Assembly: GCA_003008705.1 (NCBI GenBank)
Contig: PDUO01000010.1
Location: forward strand, 310,001-374,000
Length of the DNA: 64,000 nucleotides
Source of the DNA: Pezicula radicicola
Taxonomy: Eukaryota > Ascomycota > Leotiomycetes > Helotiales > Dermateaceae
Reading direction: 5' to 3'
The notes below the pieces were generated by a model. The model did no database searches, was not told the origin of the DNA, and saw only the letters and a program-made list of their open reading frames with translations. The position numbers and the translations under genes were made by a program. Of this stretch, positions 24,774 to 34,747 are shown piece by piece; position 1 is the stretch's first letter, and every line of letters starts with the position of its first letter.

Positions 24774-25417
24774 TTTGACGTTTGGTAGATCAGCGATGGT
24801 ATGTCGAGCTTTTCTGTAGTAACAGAAATCAGCTAGTTGGTCTTCAAAGATCGTGCAATGCAGGTAAGGAAGGTCGCGATGAAGATGTGGTGATCGAGAG
24901 GTAGAAAGTGTGAGCTTCTTGTCTCAATGTTAATAAGTAGAGAGTTCACGTGCTGTTCTTAAGAGCGCGATGCTAACGCGGATCTTTTGGCTGATAGAAA
25001 TAACACGAAGAGGGCAATAGCCGCGCAAGAGCATACAGGGGTGCGCTAAAAGACTTTGGTTGAAGTCAAATATTCTATCGAGGTGGTTTTTAGCGAGCTG
25101 AGAGCATTCTGGAAATGATAGAAACATTGTGCCTGATGGTGCCATCAAATTGGGTTTCAGGATTAATAGGAAACCTGTATCGCTGTGGCCGTCGCATACA
25201 TTATACTTAGTTCACTATTTTCACAGTAGAAATGTCACTGATGTCCTTGACCATAATTGTCATTACGCTTCCTAATGAACTTATCCGCTACTTAGTTCTC
25301 CCAAAGCCAATCCTGAACAAAATAAAAGTCCGCCATCATGACATAATAAATATCCAGTAAACATGCCCCAAACTCAACTCATAGATCGTAGCTTCTACTC
25401 TGGGCCTCCGTTGGTCT
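24774..25417. other. Spacer between the tandem copies
   Basis: A 72-codon minus-strand frame at 24930-25148 is present but has no counterpart upstream of the second copy and no recognisable motif. It is probably chance. No repeat or promoter element is clear. Confidence 0.4.
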
Positions 25418-25999
25418 CTATGGAGTCATTGCAAATCTCTTAATAGGACGCTTAACCCCGCTACAGCGAACATTAGCACTGGTCTCACCTAGAATTTGTC
25501 GCCTAGATTCCAGCCCTTGCGACACCTCTCTCTTGTGCACCAGATAGGTGTGGGTATATGGTAGTCGAGAAGCGGCTTTCTTGATCTTGCGACCGACACC
25601 CAAATGCATAGAGTTAGTTTGAGGAACCACTCTTAACTAATACATCTCTTATCCTATCTTGAGCCCAAGGTCTCCCTCTTGATTCCTCCTTATGTGCTAT
25701 TTATCCATTTCATGACTGCGTGCTTCCGCTTGGATGATGAGTGAATTGGTAATTGCATTTACTTCTTTCCAATCATCGCAAAGTTTGGGCGTAATCGGCG
25801 CTTTCTTGGTAACGTGCCCGGGGCTCACTGGGAGTCGCTCAGTTTGCGCCATTTCCAGATGGTCCTCCAGTCTACGGCTGACTTCGTTTAGAAACGCGGT
25901 CATATTGGAAGCTCTATTGACTAGTGCGCCAGATTGAGAGGCTGGTGTTTCTGGCAACTGGTAGTTTCTCATTTCAGTTAAAGAGTTGGCCATTTTCAA
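25418..25999 (-). pseudogene. Decayed second tandem copy of the 24157-24773 gene
   Basis: Exon 1 equivalent begins MANSLTEMRNYQLPETPASQ and retains FLNEVSRRLED and AEARSHEMDK, collinear with copy 1. It then hits a stop where copy 1 has MAKERIRKK. The following sequence still resembles copy 1, but at the intron donor copy 1 reads CAAGGTAAG and this copy reads CAAGATAGG, so the GT is lost. The exon 2 equivalent survives as GRKIKKAASRLPYTHTYLVH and ILGETSANVRCSG. Both lesions point to a pseudogene. The intact part of exon 1 could still yield a 100-residue protein. Confidence 0.68.
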
Positions 26000-26877
26000 A
26001 TGAAAGTGTCTGCTGTAACAAAGTCAGCTTGTTTGACTTGAAATTGAAGATCGCGCAATGCAGATAGTTATGTGGCGCTTTGGTAACGGTGACCAAGCTA
26101 TAAATTATAACTCTATTGGTGTGATGGTATCTATGAGATTCTTCAGGGTGCGATGTTGAAGTCAAACTGCAAGGCGATGGGCAAGTTCAAAAATGGCAAT
26201 TGCGTTGTACTGTACGTGCGGAAGCATCTGTTGAGTGCAAAGGATCTCGAAAAAGAGCAAAATCCAAGCCTACAAATCAAGAAGTAAGTTGCGGAAGTTC
26301 CTCAGTCTATGTTGTAAGAACGACGTAGTGTTCGAAATGGAGTTGGAAATTAAGATCAAGGTAATTAATAGCTCGGTGCGCGCTCGCTTAACAAGTCTGG
26401 TTAAGCGAGCAGGCATTGAGGATATTGTCAAACGGCAGTAGCGCGACAACCTCACTTCAAATGCTAGCCTTGCTTGAAGTCGAAGGTGAGCTGCGCTCAG
26501 TAATCCAAAGCATCTTTGTACATAATAATATTCCGCACTACCGAGAGAGTATTATCAGAGTCACGGAAAGGCCAGTTAGCTATTCTCTACTTTACTACAA
26601 GCCTGACTTTTATGTAGAGCAAGTAAGAAAACGATATCGCGGAATACAAGATCTTTATACTTGAGTTCCATTTTTGGCTGTTCAGGCTCAGCTTCTCAAA
26701 AGCTTGCAAACACTCTGCGTACGACGCAACTACCACACATGCAGGTTTACCTATATGTAGCACAGGTGTGACATGAATCCTTAGTCGGTTTGAATTCTCT
26801 TCATACGCGAGCCTACAGCCAAGATCGATCTCATTTGATTCCTTCTCCAAAAGCGCAACTAAAAGAAACCTGAAATT
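26000..26877. other. Spacer with a perfect 11-bp hairpin
   Basis: Contains unconvincing frames on both strands (26235-26441 plus, 26587-26850 minus). The only clear structure is the inverted repeat at 26382-26410. Confidence 0.45.
26382..26410. repeat. Perfect inverted repeat, 11-bp arms, 7-nt loop
   Basis: GCTCGCTTAAC, a 7-nt loop AAGTCTG, then GTTAAGCGAGC: an exact stem of 11 bp. It lies about 500 bp beyond the 3' end of the hydrolase gene (minus strand), too far for an obvious terminator role. No matching target duplications are seen. Confidence 0.75.
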
Positions 26878-27914
26878 CTAGATATACGCCTCCCTGAACA
26901 ACCACTCAGCGATATTATCGTACATCTCCTTCGCCATCTTCTCATTCAGAGCTTTCTCGGCGCCTACAGCCGGCCTCTGATCAAACCCTAGAATAAAGTC
27001 AGCAAATCTGGTAATCAGCTTCAAATCAAGAAGAAACACATACAATGAGGTCTCCCAAGAATTTTCTCCCACCTAACCCCATTCATCTCCCAAGCAACAT
27101 TGTTACCCTTCCTCTTCCCATTCCCAGCCAACCTCTCAGCCATGATCTCAGCATCTCTCGCCAACGAATCCCGCTCACAACCAACAAGACAAACTTTCTT
27201 CGGAAGCTTCTCCCTCGGTGCAAGAGCCACACTCAGCAATGGATCTTTCAAATCTTGATTCGGCGGAATATATGCGAAGTCGAAAGGTAGTATAAAACTC
27301 ACAAGACCGCTTGGATGCGGATCTTTGTTCCTGAAATCCACAACCGGATAGACTGCCACAACACCACCGATTTTCCCTTGCAAGCTCTCTCTTTGAGATG
27401 CAGCAAGTGATAGGTTTCCACCTGCGCTGAATCCTCCAAGCGCCACTTTGTTTTTATCAATAGGTAAAGATTTATCTTCAAGAATTGCATTAATGACATC
27501 TGTGATTTCATGGACAGGAATCGGAAACGGAGCAGCTGGTGTTAAAGTGTGCTCGATACTTATAACAACAACCTTGTTATCATTTGCGAAATTGGAGCAG
27601 AATTTATCGTCGAATCTTGCATCGAAAAGTAGAAAGCCTCCACCGTGAATGTCGAGATAAAGTGGTAATGGTGCGTCTCCTGGTTTATGGGATTTTGGTA
27701 TGAAAACCCTGTGTACGAGTTTGGGATGGCATGGATATGCTTTTGTAAATGTTGGTAATATAGATTTGTTTTTGAGACCTGGTAGACGAGTGATCCCTAC
27801 AGCGGTGTGGACGGCGGTTTTGGTGATATGAAGTGTGATAGTGTAGAGGAATCGTGTTAAGCAGGATACATGTGGTTGGAGTTTTGGAGATTTGTTGGAT
27901 ACATTTGATGCCAT
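26878..27914 (-). CDS. Alpha/beta hydrolase fold-3 (HSL family) esterase
   Basis: Two exons (27044-27914 and 26878-26987) give 326 residues. The oxyanion-hole motif LYLDIHGGGFLLFD and the nucleophile elbow GGFSAGGNLSLAA are those of the hormone-sensitive-lipase family (alpha/beta-hydrolase fold-3). The acid is probably in the CERDSLARDAE segment, and the catalytic His falls at the exon junction (RPH followed by WFDQRP). No signal peptide is evident, so a cytosolic esterase or lipase acting on small esters is likely. A 56-bp intron (GTATGT...CTAG) restores the C-terminus NEKMAKEMYDNIAEWLF, typical of fungal members. Substrate unknown. Confidence 0.88.
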
Positions 27915-28817
27915 GCTTTAATCTGGGTAGTACAGGTATAAAATGGGTGACAAGCTAAAACACCACACGACTTTGGTGAGGAGCAAGCAGTCTTTATACC
28001 CTCTTGTTTAATACTTTACCTCGGCATGAACGAATACGAAGTGATTCTACTCTCTGTTTTACATAAGTTCGAATTCAGATATGCCTGTACGGAGGTAGAT
28101 GGGGAAAGTATTGTACCTTGCAACGTCTGTGAGAACTGTTTGGAGCGTAAATGACCAAAAAATGGCCAATGACAACCTGTATTTCTAGGATAAATAGCGC
28201 ACATAATCTAGCACTGACTTGGTAGGGAACAATACTTTCCCCATGTACCTCCGTAAGTTACGCGTTAATGAAACTTTCTTTGTAGATGTATATGTTTTAA
28301 ATGTGACTTTGATATGCCGGGCAGTTTAGTGTTGAAAGTACTTTTCTTGCGAGGTCGCAATACTTGCCCATTTCGGGGACTTGAAGCATACCACATTGAG
28401 CTTAGCGTATAAACCCCATATCCATAACGCTATGATTTAATATTTTTAATCGAACAGCCTCTACCCTGACCTTCCCACTAAAATAAGCGCACCACCGCAC
28501 AAAGGCACATGATAACCTAAGATAATGGGGGAGAGGTTCTGGCTAAGCGACGAACCCCTAGGGATCCAACATCCCGTATCTCCGAATGCTTCGACTTAAA
28601 GATTACTCCACAAATTGTATAGAAGTCGTCTAAAATATGGTAGTTACAGAGGTTGATAACGAGAAGACAAGTCTTTTATGCATAAATCGATACTCTAAGT
28701 ATAGGTAAACTTTCAGAACTGAATATATGATACAGAATTACATTACAAGAGCTTTAATAATAGAACAGTTTAATAACTACGATTACAGAGTCAACTCCTT
28801 TCTTAAAGGCCCCCAAA
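27915..28817. other. Spacer containing a MITE-like element
   Basis: Intergenic, without a supportable gene. The MITE-like element at 28088-28255 is described separately. The rest is AT-rich and featureless. Confidence 0.5.
28088..28255. mobile_element. MITE-like element with ~30-bp terminal inverted repeats
   Basis: The left end (28088-28117) and the right end (28226-28255) are inverted copies matching at 28 of 30 positions, sharing the core GGGGAAAGTATTGT. The element is only 168 bp and has no coding capacity. Both ends begin with TA, which would fit a Tc1/mariner-type TA target duplication. The interior shows no further symmetry. The short length, long terminal inverted repeats and lack of genes are the definition of a miniature inverted-repeat transposable element. 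No other copy was spotted in this window. Confidence 0.72.
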
Positions 28818-30103
28818 TCAAATCTTACCACCATAACTACGAGCAGCAGGTGCAGTGATATTCTGCCCAAGTTGCACCACAGATACCTGGTCCCCAGCAA
28901 GTATCACCAACTTATTCCCCGCCAATCCAAAGTACTAATTTGAAAACTTACAGCATCAACAAGCTGTTCTGAATCGAAAATACCAAGTTCCCTTCCCCGA
29001 GGATCTCTAATCACAATACCATTAAATCCAGCCGTCCATACACGACCATAATCATCAACTTTAATACCATCAGCATATCCACAACGCGGCATTACAAAAA
29101 GACGTTTATTAACAGGGTTACAATCCGCATCAAGATCAAATCGATAAACTGCCGTCGAGCCCGAAAAGTTCGATTCAGGCCCGTCCAAAGAGGTCGCAGC
29201 TACGTCGGTTACATATAAATACCGTCCCATCGGATCAGCATGAACTCCATTAGGAGCAAGTATATCTGCGCGAGCAATAACTGCCTGTGAGGATTTGGTC
29301 GAAGGTGTATAACGGAATACAGCGTTTGGGAGTACAGCATCGCTGTAGGGTGTTTCGCTTCTTGCTCCGAGATCAAGACTAGTGAAGAAGAGGTTGTTTT
29401 CAATAGCGTGAATACAGGATGTTGCGCTGGTAGATGTATTAAATGTAACCTACACGAGATCATCAATTGGGTTTAGAGGAACCCTGAAGTAAGAATCGAG
29501 TAGAATAGATGATACGCCGGTGGCTAGATCTACAGAGTAGATAGCTAGGGCTGTTGAGGCAGATTTGAGTCCAAAGCCTCCAAGGTACACAGTACCATTG
29601 TGATAATCTCCTCCGGCCAGAACTTGTGGTGGTTGCTCCACAGAAGTGTTTGCTGGCTTGATGGAATAGTCACTGAGGTCGAGTATGTAATAGGGTTGGG
29701 GGTCGCCGCCACTACCAGTGAACCACACTTGGTTATAGTCAGGCAGCCACAGACCTGCTTCGTTCGCGTAAACGAAAGATGAGTTTTTGAGCGTCCGGAT
29801 GGTGGGTGAAGATCCGATTATAGAATGAAATTCTTCGTCGTCGGCGTAGAAAGTGGCATTCTGAGCAGCGGCGAGGATAGCATTATTGAAGTATTGCTAG
29901 TCTTTGTATCGATGAAGTTCGCATCAATGTCCCCAGTATACGACTGAGGTAGCAGATAGGAAAGCTCGGGGGGGAGGGTCGAAGCGCCGTTAATATTTAT
30001 CTGCGCGAAAACAATATTCGTGACCGCGGCAAGAAAGCCAATTCCGAATCGTCTCGAAGCTGCTACTGATGCTAGGATTGGGTTCGACTATTGAATTGGA
30101 CAT
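28818..30103 (-). pseudogene. Broken SMP-30/gluconolactonase (lactonohydrolase)-like gene
   Basis: The minus strand encodes beta-propeller lactonase-like segments in order: an N-terminal hydrophobic stretch (GIGFLAAVTNIVFAQ), FVYANEAGLWLPDYNQVWF, DYHNGTVYLGGFG, LAPNGVHADPMGRYLYVTD, GYADGIKVDDYGRVWTAG and finally LAGNKLVILAGDQVSVVQ. Several lesions interrupt it. There is an uncertain start (an ATG at 30101-30103 in another frame, with TATAAA-like sequence at about 30111-30120), a one-base frame loss or failed splice near 29900, an in-frame TAG at 29450-29452, and a 17-nt GTAAGT...TTAG intron-like insert at 28935-28951, too short to splice. Together they indicate a pseudogene of a secreted lactonohydrolase-like enzyme. 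Family recognition is good; its former substrate is unknown. Confidence 0.72.
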
Positions 30104-30533
30104 ACCGGCTAATTTATATGCGCCAAACACTCCACACTGCCACTGCTGTTGCCTATGAAGGATTTTAGACGCAATTCAGTCCCATCCCTTTTCATTGTGA
30201 AGCTTATTTATGATTTGTCGGCTCGCGATAGGCTTTCACTTGTTGCAAAATCTCAACTTCATCCATCCCGGTGTAAACTTTACCATCTATATTCGGTGAT
30301 TCTGTTACTCTGAAGACTAGTATTACCACCTTGTGTAAATACTAATATGATGCATTAACATTGTATCCCAATCGTAACCCAATACCTACAGACAACGCAT
30401 AATTGACCGCTAATCGATCAAGTTGGTTAAACTATTTAAACTACAGCTAGAATTAAAGAGTGCAACCCTAAACACCGGAGCAGAGATATACAATCCCATT
30501 ATCAACTGACGAAAAACAAAATTAACCTTACAT
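30104..30533. other. Spacer
   Basis: Contains the former promoter of the lactonase-like gene and the 3' flank of the peptidase gene. I see nothing else in it. Confidence 0.5.
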
Positions 30534-33151
30534 TTATTGCTGCATCAACGCAGCTATAGCACCATCATCAACCAAAACCCTCTTACCCCAAAACTCCCAC
30601 TCCAAAGTAGCATCCTGCATTTCCTTCCAAGCAGACAATCTCTCAATCTCAATCATAGCCTCTACATCCGATCCCTCCGATCCTTCATTACCCTGACTTA
30701 TATAATCAGAACTAGAAGGAAAGGGATTAGAGGGAAAAGGATGCCAAGGCCATTCATCAGCTTTACAAATCTCCCAATTATCTTCTTCTCCTTCGATTCC
30801 TTCCCCATTAACCCTCCCACTCTGTCCCTGTCCTTGTCTCTCAAAGATGCTGCTGACCTCCTGAACCTTAGGTGCCCTAGGAACTTTCCCCTCCCTAAAG
30901 TAATCCCTAATTTTCCCAATTGTACATTTTGAAACGGCAGAGAAACTACAATGACCTTCTGAGACCTGTTCAATTAATCCCGCATCGATGAATTTAGTAG
31001 CCATTTTTAGACCGGCTGAGAGGGGTGTTACGGGATCGTAGGTATTGCTTATGAAGAGGACGGGGAAGGAAGTTTTTATTGGTTTTTGTTTATGTGCTGG
31101 GTGGTCATCCCAGCGCATTGGAGGCTATTAGTTTATATTAGTTTTGAAAAGGGCTTTTTCATTTCGTTGATTTGAGATAGGGGGGCTTGGAAAAATGGAG
31201 ATAAGTGATTAGGTGAGGAGAGGAGACTTACATCAATAGCTTTAATACCCCATTGATTACAACCCATCATAACCGTCATCCAAACATCAGCAAAAGAAGA
31301 ACTATTTGCGAAATTCTTGAATATTCCTTCTAAAGCTGGCAGTGTAGCGTTCAGTGGATACCTCTTATCGCTGCACATGATTGCATATTGAGCATCTCCT
31401 GGATACGTCCATGCTGGTCTAGGGGCACTACATAAATACGGTGCTAGATCAGGAATTCGAAAGATTTGTCCTAGTTTGAAGTCATCGCGGCGGTGTAGCA
31501 TATCCATTATTACTGCTACGAGAGGAAAGATGGCTATTGGTGAGTAGAGGGATGAGAAGAGGACGGATTTTATAGCGTCGTAATGGATTATTGTTGGGGA
31601 TAGGGATATTGGATCAATTACTGTTATTGGGTTTTGTTTTAGGGATGAGAGTGCGGTTTGGAATCGGGCTGAGATGGTTTGAGGTGTGTCGTTTGGTCTG
31701 TAGAAGGTACATTTTGAACCGGCACGGTGGCAGTAGGTGTAAAATGACTCTATTATTTTGTCGGTTTCATGGATACTGTCGACCCAGATTGGGGATACGT
31801 AGAGATCTGCGTCTACTACTCCGTCTAGGATTACTCGCCCGACGCGGTTGGGGAACATGGAGGCGAATGTGGCGCCGAGTAGTGTCTGTAAAATGTCGGT
31901 TCACTAGTTAGATTCGTGGTTGAAGAGAATAGAAGCATATAACGACTCATTGTGAGGACAAGAATTTTAGCACTCACCCCATAGCTGAAGCCCCAATACA
32001 CAAGTTTTCCCTTAGTATCCAAACTATAAGAGTCCCCGGAATCGTCGGAATCCTTTGATTCGGTAAGACTTTCAGTGTCTTCCCCACTCTCAGACTTATC
32101 ATCAAGTGTTTCGGTCCATTCATCCCAAGCATCAATAATAGAAATCATATCCCTTGCAACGCTGGGCGTATGCACATATTTCAAGATACTATCTTTACCT
32201 TCCCTTGAATCCTGTGCCTCACATAACTTCGCTATAGCTCTCGATCGAGTATCTAGCTTTTTCAATGAATCTGAGGTGGAGTTTACAAGGCCAACTTCGG
32301 CGGATTGAAGTTGCCAGAATACTCTGTTTATGAAACCTTGGGATACTTGTTCTGGAGATGATCCTGAAGCCCAGCAATCTGCTCGTGGTGTTGTAGCCCC
32401 TGCAACGAAGGGTATTAGTAATTCTAATCTCTTGAATAGACTTTGTAAATGGAAATTTAACCTACCAATTCCTCTCGGATCAAATCCAATAACATCTTGA
32501 TCTTCACCAACGATCGCATGAATTTTAGATCCCCAACCCAATACCACGGCAGTTCCGGATCCCCCAGGACCACCCGGATTAATGAGCAAAGGAGATTTAG
32601 ATGCACCGTTGATATTGGAATGGATTCCGGGTAGTAATGTCAAAGCTACATGAACCTTGGGATTATCTTGCGATTCGTTAAGAGGACGATTATAGTCCAT
32701 TGGTACAGTGAGACGAGCACATTTGAGCCGGGATCCATATTCTGGGAAACAAGGATGCCATTCGAGTTTCTCGCTGGGAATAATCTAACAGGATATTAAT
32801 TAGTTCGTGTGGAGCGATTAAGACTAGGTAGGAGGAATCTATATTTACCTCTGAAAAATCAAGTAGCTTCCCATCGTCCATATCCTTTGGCGCTCTGTCA
32901 TTGTAGTTGTACAAGCCATACAAGGGAAACGAAATATAAGCCGTAACAATCAATAAAATAAGTAGGATAGATCGAAGACGAGTTCCCCAACCAAGTCGAG
33001 TAATCATGTCTTTGAATGAGTGATGGACACCGCCAACCCAACTCCTTTGTTGATGACCAAGAGAACAGACATCGATTCGGCGGCTCTCTTCTTGTGCCTT
33101 GGTCGTTGTGAGAAGACCTGTCTTCTCGTCGTCGACGTCTATGACTGCCAT
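30534..33151 (-). CDS. Membrane-anchored TAP-like serine peptidase/hydrolase (S33, alpha/beta fold)
   Basis: Five exons (32849-33151, 32466-32784, 31978-32399, 31232-31885, 30534-31124) give 762 residues. After a short cytosolic N-terminus there is one membrane helix (SILLILLIVTAYISFPLYGL), so a type II membrane protein is likely. The catalytic domain opens with the family motif LTVPMDY. LLINPGGPGGSG and IGFDPRGIG precede the nucleophile elbow YWGFSYG (Ser). The C-terminal TAP-like domain supplies FISNTYDPVTP (Asp) and EGHCS (His). An acidic Ser/Asp-rich insert lies just before the nucleophile. Related enzymes are Streptomyces tripeptidyl aminopeptidases and fungal secreted homologues. All frames join and the gene looks functional. 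The true substrate is not inferable. Confidence 0.9.
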
Positions 33152-34747
33152 GATTCAGAGGGATTTGCACATTTGCACTTTGCAGAATTAGATCTTAGAA
33201 CAATGAAGCAATGCCACAACGTCATCCAGCACGTTTATAGCAAGCACGAACAATGGCGGTGGCGCAGCATTTTAGGCTGCCAAACTATGATTGTGTGACC
33301 GTGTGACAAGCTGCATTGGTAGGGTTGATAGGAGATGATGCGGGGATTGGTGGAGTTTCGTCGCTTAGCCAGAGCTTTACTATTTTCTCACTATTTTCTG
33401 TTTCATGATTTGTTTGAAGAGGACTCAAAGACATAACTAAGCAGGATGGCAAGACTTAGTGGAATTTACTGTGGGCTATCCATTATCTTACCATCTTCCT
33501 AGCAACATCTTCGGAACTTCAATATTGTTAACATTTGCTCTGATTGTTGATTGGTTCAATCTAGTGGCACATGATCTGCATATTGAGGTGAATTCAGAAA
33601 CTGACTCGATTTAGACAACTCACATAACCTAGATATCTCAATCTATCTCCTACATAGTTTAGGTCCAGCTCAGGGATGTAGTAGGACGTGCGTATCACAA
33701 ACTGACTTTACTTGCTACCAATGCGTATAGTATACACAAAAGTACACGTGATCTATATCCAATTGTACGTCTGTGGCGCAACAGACAAATCCCCGGACGT
33801 GCACAACATTTTTGGTGGTAAAAAATCCGGAGAGAATCCGGGGGTGCTAAATCCCTGTCTAGACAGCTATTCGACGCACAAATGGATAGCCCTTCTACTC
33901 TATACCTATATATATTCCTATATCTATAGAACATAAATCGCCCTCTGTATTCTAACTATAGTAATATAAAATTCAAGGATATAAATCAAATTAATTTACC
34001 TATGTGCACGTGTAGAGTAGCTGTACGTAGTAGGAACTTAATGTTTGAAAGAAGCTTATATCACAGCTATGTACAATGTAGATATATTCTATCCTCAAGG
34101 AACTAGACTCAACTGACTAGATGCGCAAGTACTATTTACTTCGCTACCCAACTAAACCTTGTCTCATATCAGTTTAATATTATCGAAAAGTAAAGAACTC
34201 TTTAGCAATTCACAACCCTAATCAAACCAAAATTATAAAAATCATCTCCCCAAAAAAGTCCAAAAAAAAATTCAAATTTCACTACTGTCTATAAAAGGTG
34301 TCAATACCACTAGTGGTTGCCCACAAAGGAAATTCCCTAAAGTCTAAAAGTAAACGAATGACATAATCCTTCCACCACTTGTTTGTCCTCCCATGCGTTT
34401 CGAGTTTCCCATTTCCCATTTCCATTCCATGCCATGCCCACAAAATGCCATCAAATGCCATCAGCCAAAATTTCCCAGCCACGAAGATGCAAAAAGTCCT
34501 GATCCAAGAAGTAACATCCATGAAACAATGATCCAATTCGTAAACCATAATCCATATATCGTTCGTCGTTTCGTCGTTGTGTTGATATCATGCGATGCGT
34601 TGAAGCGAAGTCGTGTCGTGCGTGTTGTCATTTCATTGAGTTCCTTTCGTTATGATGCGATATGGTCGTTGTAACTGTTCATTAGTACATTACCTCTCCT
34701 TCCATCCATGTCCCATCCCCACCACCAGCCTAAAAGTCCACTCCAAC
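33152..34747. other. Intergenic region, AT-rich in its second half
   Basis: Upstream of the peptidase and downstream of the glucanase. Short frames at 33695-33936 and 34282-34674 overlap on opposite strands and have no features. 33930-34280 is AT-rich. The part just left of 34748 would be the glucanase 3' UTR. Confidence 0.45.
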
